A DNA stretch of 64,000 nt from Patiria miniata (GCF_015706575.1 NW_024037069.1:35981315-36045314); one strand, 5' to 3'; shown: positions 34,033 to 47,046, counted from the first letter of the stretch. A program made the numbers and translations. The notes: a model not told the origin generated them from the sequence alone.

Positions 34033-34578
34033 ATGGCGTTTTGGTCCGAATTTATCGTCATCGTTGCTGTCATTTCATCTATCAAGGCTGTATTTGGCTC
34101 AGGGCTCGGCCCATCTCGGCTCTCTGTCAAATGCCACTCTCGGCTCATTGTTGAATGCTCTTGCCCGCCAAAGTGGCAATTGTGGGGGAAAGCGTGTTAT
34201 CTACTCTCCGAAACACCGGCTACTTGGGACGACAGCCAATCGGATTGCCAAGCCATGGGAGGTAAGATGGCCGCTCCTCGCTCGCAGGAGGAAATGACCT
34301 TGATGGTGGAATTGGCGCGAAATGTGGACTTAAAGTTCTATGCCTGGATTGCTTGCGATGACAAAGTCGTCGAAGGATCTTGGGATTGTGATGGTCAGGA
34401 AGGAAGCGAGCCCTTCTTGGCTTGGCATCAAGGAGAACCAAATAATTCGGAAAGCCAACAAGATTGCGCTCAAATAGGCCAGGGTGGAATGGATGACGTA
34501 TCTTGTGATTTGTCAAGCAGGGCGTTTTGTGCTCGTCAAGCTGCCTGCATTCACGGCCTGACCCATATCCGTCACTAA
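34033..34578 (+). CDS. Secreted C-type lectin, copy 3 (EPN-type)
   Basis: 181 aa with a signal peptide nearly identical to copy 1 (MAFWSEFIVIVAVISSIKAV). The lectin domain has CPPKWQLWGKACYLL, WIACDDKVVEGSWDCDG, WHQGEPNNSESQQDC, MDDVSC and FCARQAAC. EPN in known lectins goes with mannose-type ligands. The frame stops at 34576-34578, soon after the domain. A different frame further on encodes a Ser/Thr-rich linker and TCGSACVKEPGCRSFN (PAN/apple-like), ending about 34720. That suggests a lost C-terminal module or an overlooked splice. The upstream 370 bp are shared with copy 1. Confidence 0.8.
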   Translation: MAFWSEFIVIVAVISSIKAVFGSGLGPSRLSVKCHSRLIVECSCPPKWQLWGKACYLLSETPATWDDSQSDCQAMGGKMAAPRSQEEMTLMVELARNVDLKFYAWIACDDKVVEGSWDCDGQEGSEPFLAWHQGEPNNSESQQDCAQIGQGGMDDVSCDLSSRAFCARQAACIHGLTHIRH

Positions 34579-34579
34579 T

Positions 34580-34720
34580 GCCTCTCTACTGACACTCACG
34601 GCAGCAGTCTCAACCCAACCTGCCTCCTCGATCACAACATCCGGGAGTTTATCACCAAATGTCACCTGTGGCTCAGCCTGCGTAAAGGAGCCCGGATGTC
34701 GCTCCTTCAACATCGAATAA
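34580..34720 (+). pseudogene. Out-of-frame PAN-like tail of lectin copy 3
   Basis: In a frame different from the lectin domain this stretch reads a Ser/Thr-rich linker (TLTAAVSTQPASSITTSG) and then CGSACVKEPGCRSFN before a TAA. The spacing CxxxC...PGCRSFN fits a short PAN/apple-type motif. The same motif occurs in the inverted fragment at 42478-43014 and, degraded, after copy 1. Either splicing joins it to the lectin domain or it is a shared relic. Confidence 0.5.
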
Positions 34721-34799
34721 CTGACAAAGGGAATACGATATATCAACCGAAATCTAGTCATGAACATTCGAACAATTTTTGAAACGTAGTCTGCAAACT

Positions 34800-37150
34800 T
34801 GATCTTAACACTCATACATTTATTCGAGAATTTTGTGACAATTAATTCGCTTTCCAGCTATTATAGGAAAAATGGGGCGACAGAAATTTGTTCAAATACG
34901 CAATGTAAACCATTTACGAATGAGGTAAAAATTGAATTGAAATGGAAAACAAATGTATTTAAATGACTATGGTCTGACTCTGTATCTCAAACAGAAATGC
35001 GGTGTTTTATATTATGAGTTTTTGTCATTCGACACCGAATATCAATACTGTTTCATCAGATATGGAAACCATGTAATCTCAATTTTTAAAACATCAATTC
35101 ACTTTACGTTCTCTTAATTTCGCAAATATAAATGACTGTGAATGAAGTGTACTTTTTATCCTAATCTGCTTGTAAATTCGCACGAAATTTCTCAAGAGTT
35201 TTTATTGGTTGTATTTGTTAAACTTTAAACTGCTGAATAATTGTCGAGCTGCAAATAATATTACTTTTGTTAAGACATAATCTAATAACTGAACGTCAGT
35301 GCATTTTTTTCGGTCGATGTCTCATTCGAAAGTGGATACAAGTATGAGGAAAACAATCTTCTTTTTGCGAGGTTAAACTTGATATAACCGGGAAAAATGC
35401 CTCTTTAATTTATTCGATATATAGTGACGAAATGTGTTTTAAGATCGGTTCAAACACAACTTTTATCTTATCTCGATTTGATTTCGTGTGTTTCTTGTTT
35501 CTTTATTTGAAATCAATTTGCTTAATGATTGTTACGTTTTTAAGGTCATATTTTGCCGTTTTATAAATTGTAGTCATTTCAGTATTAATGTAATTATGAC
35601 TGCCCATGTTGTTATAAAAATGATTTTACTTTATAGAAGCAACAAAAAAAAAAGTGCCTGACTTTTTGTTGGACAAATAGTCAAAACCACATTTCTGAAA
35701 ATTTAACTTCGTGAAATATCACTACCATCATATGGAATTGATTAGATTTTAAGTTTTATACAACCATGGATTTACTCTGTTGCCTCAAATCTATTAGTTG
35801 TTGAAGTTTAGGAATATAAAGTAGTCAAAATGTTATGGTTTCTTTATATCTTGTCAGCGACTCAAATAACCCACATTGATGTATGATGGAAACAAAGAAG
35901 TGTTTGGTCAGGTGACAAGTCAGGTGACTGCGGATATATTCTGCCCTGCACGGATAAGGAAAACAAATAGGTTTTTAATTTTTGCCTTTGAAAAATATTA
36001 TGTTGAGATTGAAACATCAGGCAATCTAATTTTGTGGATTACAATACACAAAAAATAAACTTTCAAAATTTTTCGCATTCCAATTTTCCTTTGTTCAGCT
36101 TGGGAATTTTGAAATTTAGGTTAAGTGGGCTGCAGGGGGTAAGATATACCAGCTGTGGACACATCTCCAACACATTATTTTTTTAATATTGGAAATGGGA
36201 ATAGATCCTTAGAATACATAGTAGGGTACACTATAGAGTGGGCCCACGGCGATTCAATAGACTACGGGACATTTTAAAGAAAGTGTTGGCTTTTTTTGTT
36301 TAAATGTTGCATGCGGAGGTAGCATAGTCATTTTGAAACGATGAAAGCACTTTGTTAAGAGCGAACCATAAAACCTTGGAAGGCCAGAGATTTCGAAAGG
36401 CGGGCGTTGCATCATGCCGTCCGGCTGGCGGCTGTCACGTCATGCCGTCACTTCGCTACCCCATCCTGCCGTATTTCTTGCCTACACTTGGCCGATGCTG
36501 TCACGAATTTACAAATTCACTACTTCCACTACAATATTAAGACTTAAATTAATCTGCAAAATGAAAAAAAATACAAAAGGAAGTATTTCTTTAATGTCAG
36601 CTACATGTAAAATAACGTTACTTACTTTGCATTCACGTGTAAACCGAGTCCTCTTTTGTGACCCCTGTAGATGAGGGTAGATAGAAATGAAGGGTCGTAT
36701 TGCTCTGAACTTGTATATCAGTGACATTTGGGATGAAAATTATTGCAATGGAGTGGAGGAATCATATTCTTCAGCAAACGATGGGCTTCGGGACTGCTTT
36801 GGGAGGTGATCATTTTTGAACGGAAAACTCACCATAAAGACATCTGTGATAATCGCCCAAAATCCCCCAACGAATAGTAAAAGAGGGTAAAACAGGCTGT
36901 GAGTTGATATTTGTCTTGATCACCATGATTAGTCCCCCCTTGTTTGGACCTGGGCCGAATTGTCATTGCTGCCTATGGCGGTCTATGTGCCTCTATTTTT
37001 GAAAGGCCTATGGGTACTGGAGGGAATCTCACTTAAAAAAATAATGATATCCACATAGAACTAAATAATTCGGGTCAAGTAATTCGTGGTCATTGGTCCT
37101 TTTTAGTCAGTTTAAAAGATTGAATATGCACAATGTGAACCTGTGATTTA
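34800..37150. other. Intergenic region, no gene supported
   Basis: The first about 450 bp are the lectin 3' flank, which recurs inverted at 42478-42830. The remainder is AT-rich with short chance frames only. Confidence 0.5.
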
Positions 37151-37569
37151 TTAACGTGTTTATGTTTAACTTTGGTCACTACGCCCACTGCAGGAACATC
37201 ACGTGCACTTGCTATACAAACATCCTTTTCCTTTGTAATCATTTCTATACGAAACGCAACACAGCTCAACAATCCCAGACAAAATTACGTAGCAAAAAAG
37301 TACGTAGTTCTAGGTAATATTTTGAAAAAGATGCATGAATAACAATCATCGTAGGTTATTTTGGTTTTAGCAAAAGTGCATCTAAATATTAAAGCTACAT
37401 ATATAATTGACATGCTATAAGAGGCTTCAAATGATCACTGCCCTGCAGAATTACTGAAGTTGATACACAATTTATGTACTTCACATCCAAAACACCTCAG
37501 TAATAATGGTTTTGTCCAGTCTGCTTGGTCATGTGATCATAGCTTGATCACGCCACTGTCTGCGTGACG

Positions 37570-39427
37570 GTAGCGCCAGTATCACAACTCGAGTGATACA
37601 CTTATGGTAATTTATGCGGTGATTATAGCGTCATCGAACTTATGAATTATGTACAATGTACATGTACATGTGCATGGGTTCGGCAGTACAACTACATGTA
37701 CGTGCCGGGTGTATCTATAGTGTCACTTAGTCGTAAACGTTGGTACCTTGATCCTGTCTGAACTTATTTTTTTTAAATGGGGCTTGCGGTCGCTGCCGAA
37801 GTTATAGAGCGTGATGATTGAAAGGGAGTAATAAATAACCGTCTGATATTTTCATTTAAAACCCCCGGTGTAGGGGGTTTTGCACAGAAACAAACTTTTA
37901 CCACAATGTGTTAGTACAATCTAAAAACTGAAGTGTTAAATCCAACTTTACAAATGATAAGCTCGACACTTGCTATGTGTTCGGTCAGTGACCACACTTT
38001 AAAAGTTGATTCAACACTTTCCAAAATGTTACAGATTCCAACACTTTTAGAAAGTTGCAAAGGTATTGGCCCCTTTTGCAATACGATCTGTACTTTAACA
38101 TGAATTGATACATCATGCAAATCAAATGCAGGTATGTATAGCGATATCCATCTGGTTGGACTAAGGTCTAAAATTATCCATCAATTTCGTCCGACATGAA
38201 AGTAATATAACATAAAAATGTGCAGTGTTCCTATATACGATAATATCTCAATATAAAACAAATCTCACCTTTATTTCAACTGGTTATATCATGATGGTCG
38301 GCGATGTTGGTCGCTGTAGGACAAAAGTTATGAAGAACGCAACGCCATATTGCAGCTCGGACAGAAAATGATAATATATTGTTGAAGTACCCTAACGTGG
38401 CGCGGCCCCTAACGTGGTGCACTTTTATTTTTCGCCTGTAGCGCCTAGCTAGAGCAAAAGTTTTAACTGAAATTTCACAGAAAGTGAAATTTCATCAAGT
38501 TCTAAACACTCCCGTTCATAAATCGCGAGTTTATTTACCCGTTACAAAGTTAAAAGAAAAAAATATTTTAGCGTGATTTTCCGATTTTATTTTTCAAGTG
38601 CAAAGTGAACCCTTTGAAAATGCCCCCAAAAATAAGAAAATAATTTTCTGACAAACATCTGGCTGGGTTTGTAAGTAAAGATAATAATGATTCATCAGAA
38701 TTTATCAATTTTACAGAAATTCTTAAATGTTAATTTGGAATTTTCTGAGATTTATTCAAGTGCGCCACGTTAGGGAACACTCCACCAATTTGTGCCCAAT
38801 TTCCGGACGCGACCGTTCTTGCATTTCGGATTAAATTTTATGAAACCGAAATTGTTCACAGAGGTTAAATAGCAAGCATTAAAAAGGAAAAAGTACCAGT
38901 ATTTCACTGCATGAATTTGAGGTTTATCAACAAAGAGCTTTGGCAACTCTACACGAGGAAAGTTGGGTAAGCTTCGAAGTGCGCCACGTTAGGGAAAACG
39001 ACTATATAGTACCCGCCGAGCACTAGGCATGCTAACTCTAGGCATGCTAACCTAGACAAACTTACACCAACCATGCACCAACCACGGACCATCATCCGTG
39101 CACCAACTATATACTGACAGACCGGAGCCCGTGGCCCAAGCAACCGAATGTGATTGTTTATACACTAGTTACATGTAGTTCGAGATGGGGTGGCCGTACA
39201 CGTACGTCAGAGCTGGCCTGCTTTAAACACAACATTATTGATGGTTAGGCTTATTCCGGGCGAAAGTCTGTTCATGACCGATTTCGATGCGAACCCCCCC
39301 CCCCCCCCCCCATTCCCCTCTCTCCGCTTGTAACTGCACAATATTGACTACTGTGACATACCTGACTTGTGGTGACGTAAGAATAATTTATCATAAGTGT
39401 ATCGCTCGAGTTGTGATACTGGCGCTG
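37570..39427. mobile_element. 1.86-kb insertion with inverted ends, splitting copy B
   Basis: The left end TAGCGCCAGTATCACAACTC (37571) and the right end (reverse complement CAGCGCCAGTATCACAACTC, to 39427) match over about 37 bp with few differences. A preceding CTGCGTGAC is also mirrored. The repeat copy continues on both sides. The insertion holds another element (38391-38995) and a C20-type tract at 39294. No transposase frame was seen. Confidence 0.65.
38391..38995. mobile_element. Nested element with CCTAACGTGGCGC ends
   Basis: CCTAACGTGGCGC starts at 38391 and CCTAACGTGGTGCAC at 38408. The inverse GTGCGCCACGTTAGGGA occurs at about 38760 and 38979. Two left and two right termini suggest a nested or tandem pair of one family. 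It is non-coding. Confidence 0.6.
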
Positions 39428-41817
39428 TCACGCAGTTCACTAATGGCTGTCTATTCAGTGGGATACAACCGATCTTGCCTAAACCCAAAATATGAATACA
39501 TTCGCACTTTACAGAGGACTATTTTCCTGTTGCACCCAATGCAAGGTTTTCCCACCTTGTTCTCATAATACAGGATCAGTGATTTTCCGGTAAACTAAAG
39601 TATAGGTGAGTAACTACAGTGTATAAGTTCAGGATTTTTTTGCAGCAGGAATGTACGTATGACACAGTATCACTATTAGCTCACCGCTGTTTTCAGGGCG
39701 ATATTAGGTTTGTGCGCATGTCCGTGTTTTAGCTCGTAAAAACGCCCTTTTGGGACCGAATGTATTCAGTCTTGTTTTGCGTAAAAACAGCTAAAAACGG
39801 AGGACGTCTTTTCAAATCAACTTTTTAAATTACAAATAAGTTTTTGATATTCGAGATATAACAATAAATCGACAGAAAAAGGACTATATATTTTTTTATC
39901 AGATAGGACTGTGAACTTTTCGGACAGACACTTGATGAGAAAAAACCTCCGAAAAATTACCTTTCATTGCGACGTTTATAAGTGTCTCAATCGGAACCAA
40001 AAAAAATGGTCACGTTTCGTGGGATTTTTCGTCATCTTGGGAAGTTAATTCTGAATCAAGTAAATTACCATTGAAAAGACTAAATAAAGGAGAACACCAG
40101 TGTGGGAGACTTTTGAGAGCAAACCCTGTTGGAGCCACGTATGTGCTATTAAATACAGACACTGAATGCAAACAAATGGCGCCACGTGTGCACAAATCCA
40201 TATACCGGTAGCATGCAGCTAGGCACTATGCGTACATGTCCCCGTCCCGGCCCTGGGCATGTGGCACGGGCCAATCACGCGTCGGCGTCAGGTTGTTTGA
40301 ATTGCGAACCCCAATTACTGGTTGTATTGTGTAGTTGAGTGCGAAAACCACACTCCAGGTTCAGCAAACCCACCAGGAAATCCCCCCCTTTGAAGGCGAG
40401 TTTACCGGGTTTGCTCTTTTGAAATCACCGTTAATACAACATTTAAAGTCTAATAATTGATGTTTTCATGGCAGTCTTAATACTAGCTTAATTGACTTGA
40501 TTGCAGAAAAAAATGCTTTCTTTCGGACCTTTTTTTCGCTGGTTGCTGGCTTTCGTTCAGTGAAAAAGGTCTTCTTTTTTGGTATTTCGCGAAAATACGA
40601 CATTGCATTTAAAATATTCGATGTATGCTAAGGATATATGTTTTTTAACTTACTTTGGGACAAATCTTTCGGCTTCACTACCTATTTGGTGCATTTATGA
40701 GCAGTTTTTTGGAAGGCTGTTCTCAGCGACTTGTTTTTATGAACGAGCTCATGAATATATTTATTTTACAGCACAACCCGGAGAAACATTAATTTTGAGT
40801 TAAACATTTTGCTGAAAAAAATAATTCCGAAATGACTGCAGGATTTTTAATCAGGTAAGTATATAGCTTTCATATAGTTCAAACTCAGAGAACATAACTT
40901 TTTTCAGGAATTTTAGCACTCATTGCTACGTGTGGCACATAATGCGGAGGAAGTCCAGCATTTGAGACACATGGGGCTACCTAAAAGGGTAAATCTCAAA
41001 ATGCAACCTTGAATAGAATGAGAACATGCGAGACAAAACAAATAACTGACTCAAGACCTGTCTAGTCAATGCATAAACAAAGTGTGTCAAAGGAAACCAC
41101 AAGTCTGTCTATGCATTCTGTCTTCGTTTTGACACGCGCTACTCCATTTCGATATTTGAATTGAGCCTTCAAACTGAACATGTTAAGTTACGATCTCACA
41201 TTATTCCTCATTAGTCCTCAGATATTGTATTAGATGAGGAATGAGTGAGATTTGCCTCACCTAGGCAGATTTTTCTGCACTGTATCGTGGTCTAAATTCG
41301 AGACGAACATTGAAACGGTGGGAAACTCTTTGCCTGCAGGACACACAAATAATGCTAGGATCATCCAACTATTATTGTGATTGTTGATTCATTGTTTCTC
41401 AGCTGATGCGAAAAGCATCATCTTTCTCAAATCTGGACAACGAAACAACACAGCATGGACTGTCAGGATGAAGCAGGTCTTAGCAGGCCATCTACATGTG
41501 CAGAACAGGCCACACACAAGCATCTGGAGGTATGTATGAAAGTTTTTCCTTCTATTTACCCCTACCTATTCCATGAAGAGATTGTAAGATGGATTCTTAA
41601 AAAGTAGAATAATGTATTAATATTGTAGGGGAAAAAACAAAGAATTAAAAATATCCAAATTTTATTTCCAATACACTATATATACCCATTTGAAAAATGT
41701 GAACATTTTAAAGGTATTAAAACAGTATAACAGCTGTTTCTAAACTTCACTTGTCGACTTATATATCTATTCAGTTTAAACGTGTTGAAACAAGTGTGGT
41801 AGTCAAGTCACCAACGT

Positions 41818-42005
41818 TGAGTCTAAGTCCGAGTCCCGAGTCACAAGCCTCGAATTCGAGTCCGAGTCCCGAGTCACAAGCCTCGAATTCGAGTCCGAGT
41901 CTCGAGCCACAAGCCTCGAATCCGAGTCCGAGTCACGAGCCACAAGCCTCGAATTCGAGTCCGAGTCTCGAGTCACAAGCATGGAGTCCGAGTCCGAGTC
42001 TTGAG
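41818..42005. repeat. 33-bp minisatellite (GAGTCCGAGTC type)
   Basis: Five to six units of about 33 bp carry GAGTCCGAGTCCCGAGTC followed by ACAAGCCTCGAATTC. It is open in several frames (SPSPESQASNS on the plus strand), but nothing suggests it is translated. It lies in the intron-2 equivalent of copy B. Confidence 0.85.
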
Positions 42006-42477
42006 TCACTTGTTCTTTAGTTGTTGACTAAACTAATCAATGTTTTTAAACTTATTTTGTAATCATCAATTGTGTATTTTAAGTAAATGCCAGTGTATAT
42101 AGTTTACCTTGTGTGTGTTTTCCTTTTAATTCCACGGTGTACAGTGACAAGAATGATCTAACAAGGAAGCCCTATACATGCCCTTACTTCTTCCCCCACT
42201 GCATGAATATTTCCTGATTACAAAGTCTTAAATGGAAAGGTTGTGCCGATATTCTGAACACCACAAGGTTATAGTTTTGACTGATTTTGATGGGGGCAGT
42301 GAAGTAAAATCCAAAAATTTGGAATTGGTGACACATATTTTTAAGTTTCCCATGGTTTCCCAAAATAACGCGCTAATTGTGTACAAGTACAGTCATCCAG
42401 TGTAATGCAAAGTACATGTAGTGTCTGCTTAGTATAGGTTTTACCGGCTATTTTAACACTTGTTTAACAAAAAACAA

Positions 42478-43014
42478 CCAATAAAAATTCTTGAAAAATT
42501 TACAAGCAGATTAGTAAAAAAAGAATACTTCATTCACAGTCATTTATATTTACAAAATTAAGAGAACGTAAAGTGAATTAATGTTTAAAAATTAAGATTA
42601 CATGGTTGCCATATATTATGAAACAGAATCGATATTCGGTGTTGAATGACATAAAAACGAATAATTAAAAACACTGCATTTTTCTATTTGAGATAAAGAG
42701 TCAGATTAAGGTCATTTAAATACATTTGTTTTCCGTTTCAATTTGTATATGGCTTACATTGCGTACTTGAACAAGTCTCGGTCCCCTTTTTTCCTAATAG
42801 CTGGAAAGTGAATTAATCGTCACAAAATTCGCGAAAAAAATGTAAGTGTTAAGATCAAGTTTGTAGACTGCTTTCCGAAATTGTTCGAATGTTCATGACT
42901 AGATTTCGGCTGATATATCGTATTCCCTTTATCAGTTTGTTGAAGGAGCGACATCCGGGCTCCTTTACGCAGGCTGAGCCACAGGCGACCACGCCCTTGG
43001 TGATAAACTTTTGA
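42478..43014 (-). pseudogene. Inverted fragment of a lectin gene 3' end
   Basis: The minus strand matches the lectin copy 3 tail and 3' flank (34650-35210). It encodes FITKGVVACGSACVKEPGCR and SFNKLIKGIRYI, a PAN-like motif in one frame, followed by the same non-coding flank. Homology begins abruptly at about 43014 and ends near 42478. Copy B intron sequence lies on both sides, so the fragment was inserted there. Its PAN motif is closer to complete than in copies 1 or 3. Confidence 0.75.
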
Positions 43015-43710
43015 AACAAAAATGTTTTCGTTAAATAAATGCAAAAAAAAACCAGTTTCCTCAAATAATTCGAAAAATTTCAAACGTGATCAAAGAACGA
43101 ATAAAAAAAATCAATAAGAATTTAACAAGGGGATAATAAATCTTTGCCAAAGAAAAAAATTACGATTGGATAAGCTTTTAGGAGAATACGAGGGAAAACA
43201 AGGTACATAAAAGGGAGAAATGGAAAAAAAAACAGGGGATAACCCACACAGCACATTTGGCAAATCACTCCTAAAATATACAGACATGATTTATAAACCA
43301 AAAAACAGAGCAGACACTTGTGGGGATGAAAAGTGCGTGCAATACAGCAAAGAAAATAAGGGCTTGTGTCTTGTTTTAAATGTGGCTTGACCATGTGGCA
43401 ACTAATAAAGGCGGACTTGTGGGCCATACTTCGAGCGTCTGATATATCTGAGAATGGAAATTTTATGCAACCCCTAATCCAGAATGACCCAGAACTATGC
43501 CGATTTAGTGTATTCGTAAGTTACTCGTATAATATTCGTACATTTTTTGATACATTCGCATTGATTCGGCATCATTCTGGGCTATTATAACACCAAAAAT
43601 AACTCAACGAATCTTGTAAGAATGCTGTAAGAATGTCCAGAATGCTTTAAGAATAAACAGATTTACGAATACAACAAAATAAACTAAGAATTGAAATTGG
43701 TTCCCGAATC

Positions 43711-43747
43711 ACCCCGACAATTTTGAACATGACCAAAATTGTCGGGG
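43711..43747. repeat. Perfect 13-bp stem hairpin in a GAATCACCCCGAC-type repeat
   Basis: CCCCGACAATTTT, a short loop, then AAAATTGTCGGGG. The surrounding 43480-43860 has related GAATGACCCAG and GTGACCCAGC words at its edges, so this is probably a small inverted-repeat element. Confidence 0.6.
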
Positions 43748-46240
43748 CGCTTTCCGATAACAGAATCATCCCGAGGCAGCCAAGAACCATTCCCCGATTT
43801 ACTCAAGAATTGTTATTCTTGGTGATTCGGCTTAAAAATCGGGAATGTGTGACCCAGCATAATGTTACGAAAAATCGTGCTTATTCGCCTGATTGCTAAA
43901 AACAAGCATTTAGACATCGAAATAAATTATGAAAACGGACCATACATATGGGCCTACAAAGAAAGGGAGCAAGCTTTGTGAATTAACTTAAAAAAGACAT
44001 AAATATTAATACAAGATTTCGATATATTCCCTTGTTTCCAACGCATGTCTGCGTGACATGTTTTACGTTGCTGAAGTATGTTCCATGGCTCGAGCATGTC
44101 CCACGTTTGCTCTTATTTTTTTCAACGTCATTGCTGTTAATGTAGTGATTGGAAATAGTGTATGAATATTGCATTCATGGATGCCTTATGTTCTTTCACT
44201 AGACTCACTGCGCCATGCGAAGAAAATCTTGTTTATTTTTAACTTTGGTCACAATGCCCACTGCAGGAACGTCACGTGTATATCATATACAAACAACCTT
44301 CTCAACCTTCAACCGATGCCATGGGGTATATAACCACCCCCCCCCCCACCACCACACATTTTGACCGGGGACTAATGGGGCTATGGGCTATTGGATCATC
44401 CCCCCTCCCACTTGTTCTTGGTGTGGAACCCAAAAAAAGGCTGATGTTGAGGTATTTTTCGAACTTGCCAACAACCAAATTTATTCAATAATACTAGAAA
44501 AGTCGAGAAAAAAGTAAAAAAGTAAAAAATTAAAAAAAAAAAAGTTAAAGGGCGTAAGTATACATAAGATGTGCATCTGTATCATTAACAGCGCCCCTAC
44601 TGTCGTGTGGTGTCCAGCAAGCCCCCCCCCCCCCCCAGGTCCCTGGCACAGATATACGCCACCGGTCGTAGCAAAAGTGCACATTGTAGAGATCCCCGGG
44701 ACGGGGTGGGGTTGGGTGATGAGGTAGTACTAGTGTGGGTTGTAACTGACTGGTGAAGAGCTCTGGGTCTGGCTAAATGGGTGATTGGGAGGGCAACACG
44801 GGCACGCAGGTCCTAGTGAACAGGTGACGCTTTGAGAATAGTTAGCTTCCTTGCCTCAATGACTGCCGATTTATTCTTGCCAAGCTGCCAGCAAAGCTGC
44901 CAATTCTCACTGCGTGAGAATTCGGCAGTGTGGTCAAAATACAAAGAATACAAATTACAAAAAGCACGCACATGTCAGTGTTATACAGGTATAAAATTAC
45001 AATAAACGTGTACATGTAGATCTATTTCCCCAAATTAAATAAACAATCTTCGCATGAAATGCATGCATGTCTATACTACACGCACAATGTTCGCTAAACT
45101 CTCCACAACGAGCTCACACTTTGGAGCCCAAAACCTACATTTATATCTTATCAAAACTTTAGTTTAATGCCTCCAGTATTATCTATGAACACTAGCGGAC
45201 ACATCCTAATGCAATATTGGGTAGCGTGCAGTTTGCGAACAAATGATATTTCAATTCAAAAACGAGCTTCAAAGGTTGACAACGTACCTGCTTGAGAATT
45301 CGGCAGTGTGGTGCCGGTCAAGGGTTAGGCAAGGCACAGGTCACGTACATAATAAGGGGCGTGGCTTAACTACATGTAAACACTACGTGCTTATCATACG
45401 CACACTCTACATACACATGTACATGTATACTCAACATGCTATAAGCGACATCACACACACGATCACTGCTCTGTAGAACTGATAATGGTTTTACCCAGTC
45501 TGCTGGGTCATGTGATCATAGCTCTGTCACATCTGTGACGCTGAGGGTGACCGTTTTAGCCGATTTCGGCTAGATCTGACAAATTTGTTTTGGACAAAAA
45601 AACTAATCCAGCAGAAAATCTATTTCTAGCAAAATTCTGTAAAATCGGTGATCCTAGCAAAAAATGATAGCAGATTTGGTCAGAAGGGCATAAATCATGT
45701 AGGCGAGACGTACCGTACAATGTTGGGCTCTTCAAAATTGGATATACGATCACAATTTCCAGCTCCTAAGCCTGCTCTCAGCTGTATCGGATCAACACTG
45801 GCTAGCAGGATTCCTTCCACCGATGCTCACTTCACAGATCATCTGCAGGATAGAAATACCTCTTCTTTATTTCTTACTCCCACCGACCCCTCTGAAATCT
45901 GTCAAGTTGTTCATGAACTTGAAAATCCCAGTTGTGGGTTTGATACTATCTATCAGTAGTTAAATCCTGCATTCCCTTCATCTCTCCTCCTCTTGCGCAC
46001 ATTAATCAAATTGTTCTTACAGGTTTCGTTCCTTTTAATCTAGAAATAGCAAAGGCAACTCCAGTTTTTAAAACCGGTCACAGCCGTGAATTTTCCAATT
46101 ATCGGCCTTTCTCTTTCCTTTGATGCTTCTCAAAAATATTGGAAAAGCTTCTCCCCAAATATCATCTTCTTTATGATTAACAATTCGGCTTTTGGAACAA
46201 GTATTCCACAGATTTTGCGCTTATCCATCTTGTTGATTAC

Positions 46241-46811
46241 TTCGCTCGTACCCCCGCCCTGCAAACAGGACGCTGAGAAGTGAGATACTTTGATGAATTC
46301 ACGCTCTGATTGGATAGATTTTGCGTGACCTATGGCGCGGGCATGACCTGCAAGTTATCATGGCCACGAACCCTGCAAGGTTTCAAACGGCTCGCGAACG
46401 GCCGTTAAGACTGATTTATAACTCTTTTATTCCAATTCATAAATGCTTTTGTTTTCATCGAAAAGCGTGATAATGTAGAAAAATCTGTAAAATGTATCTG
46501 TGTTGTAAATTTGCAATTCCGTCACTTGCTAATGGCTCCGTTTCGAAGTCATGAAGGGTTATCGATTGCATTATGCGACGCTCAAATTCTTCACATGGAC
46601 CGCAATGAAAAAGAAATCACGTCCGGTGCATTTCTAGAAGTTTCCGGATAGCATTCGCGCGCATTGTCTAACTCAGAACCAATATTTTTTTTTTGGGGGG
46701 GGGGGGGGGGGCTAGCACGGTGGATCCAGAATTTTTTTCAGGGAGGCGTGCTGAAATGTAGACCGGTTATTTTTTCAGACCCTTAGGCCTCCGAAAATCA
46801 ATAGGTGGGGT

Positions 46812-46847
<36 letters not shown>

Positions 46848-47046
46848 ATATTTTCAATGGGCGCCAATAAAATCCTAAAATCATTCACACTATATTAATA
46901 ATGCACCCTTGTCACGGCTATTTCTTCTTTAGGGGGAGACCGTTCGCATGTACATCACAATCCTTCTTTTTGCTAATGCAATTTTTTTTTTACGGAATTT
47001 ATTTTGGGGGCTAGACAAAATTTTTAGGGGGGCTACAGCCCCCCCT

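Larger units (their letters stand above)
37150..43430 (+). repeat. Copy B of the NLR 5' segment (no DEATH or NACHT)
   Basis: Blocks match the NLR gene in order: 37190-37565 to 8980-9335, 39428-39620 to 9340-9560 (leader exon, donor 39605), 40870-41402 to 15590-16050, the start exon 41403-41529 to 16051-16207, and 43057-43420 to 16950-17320 of intron 2. The start exon opens with ATGGACTGTCAGGATGAAGC at 41455, but its 75-nt coding part ends in phase 0, whereas the intact gene needs phase 1. No DEATH exon follows. It is a truncated, decayed paralogue, interrupted by a 1.86-kb insertion and a lectin fragment. Confidence 0.75.

Noticed and set aside
37858-37882. Rho-independent type terminator hairpin (AAAACCCCC, loop, GGGGGTTTT)
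   Set aside because: The context is eukaryotic and no gene ends there, so a chance or repeat-derived hairpin is more likely.
41751-42020. Serine/proline-rich repeat protein (SPSPESQASNS)
   Set aside because: Open in several frames on both strands owing to the 33-bp minisatellite; no splice or start support.
42820-43083. Independent minus-strand secreted peptide gene
   Set aside because: The sequence matches the 3' end of the lectin genes without signal peptide or lectin domain, so it is a fragment.
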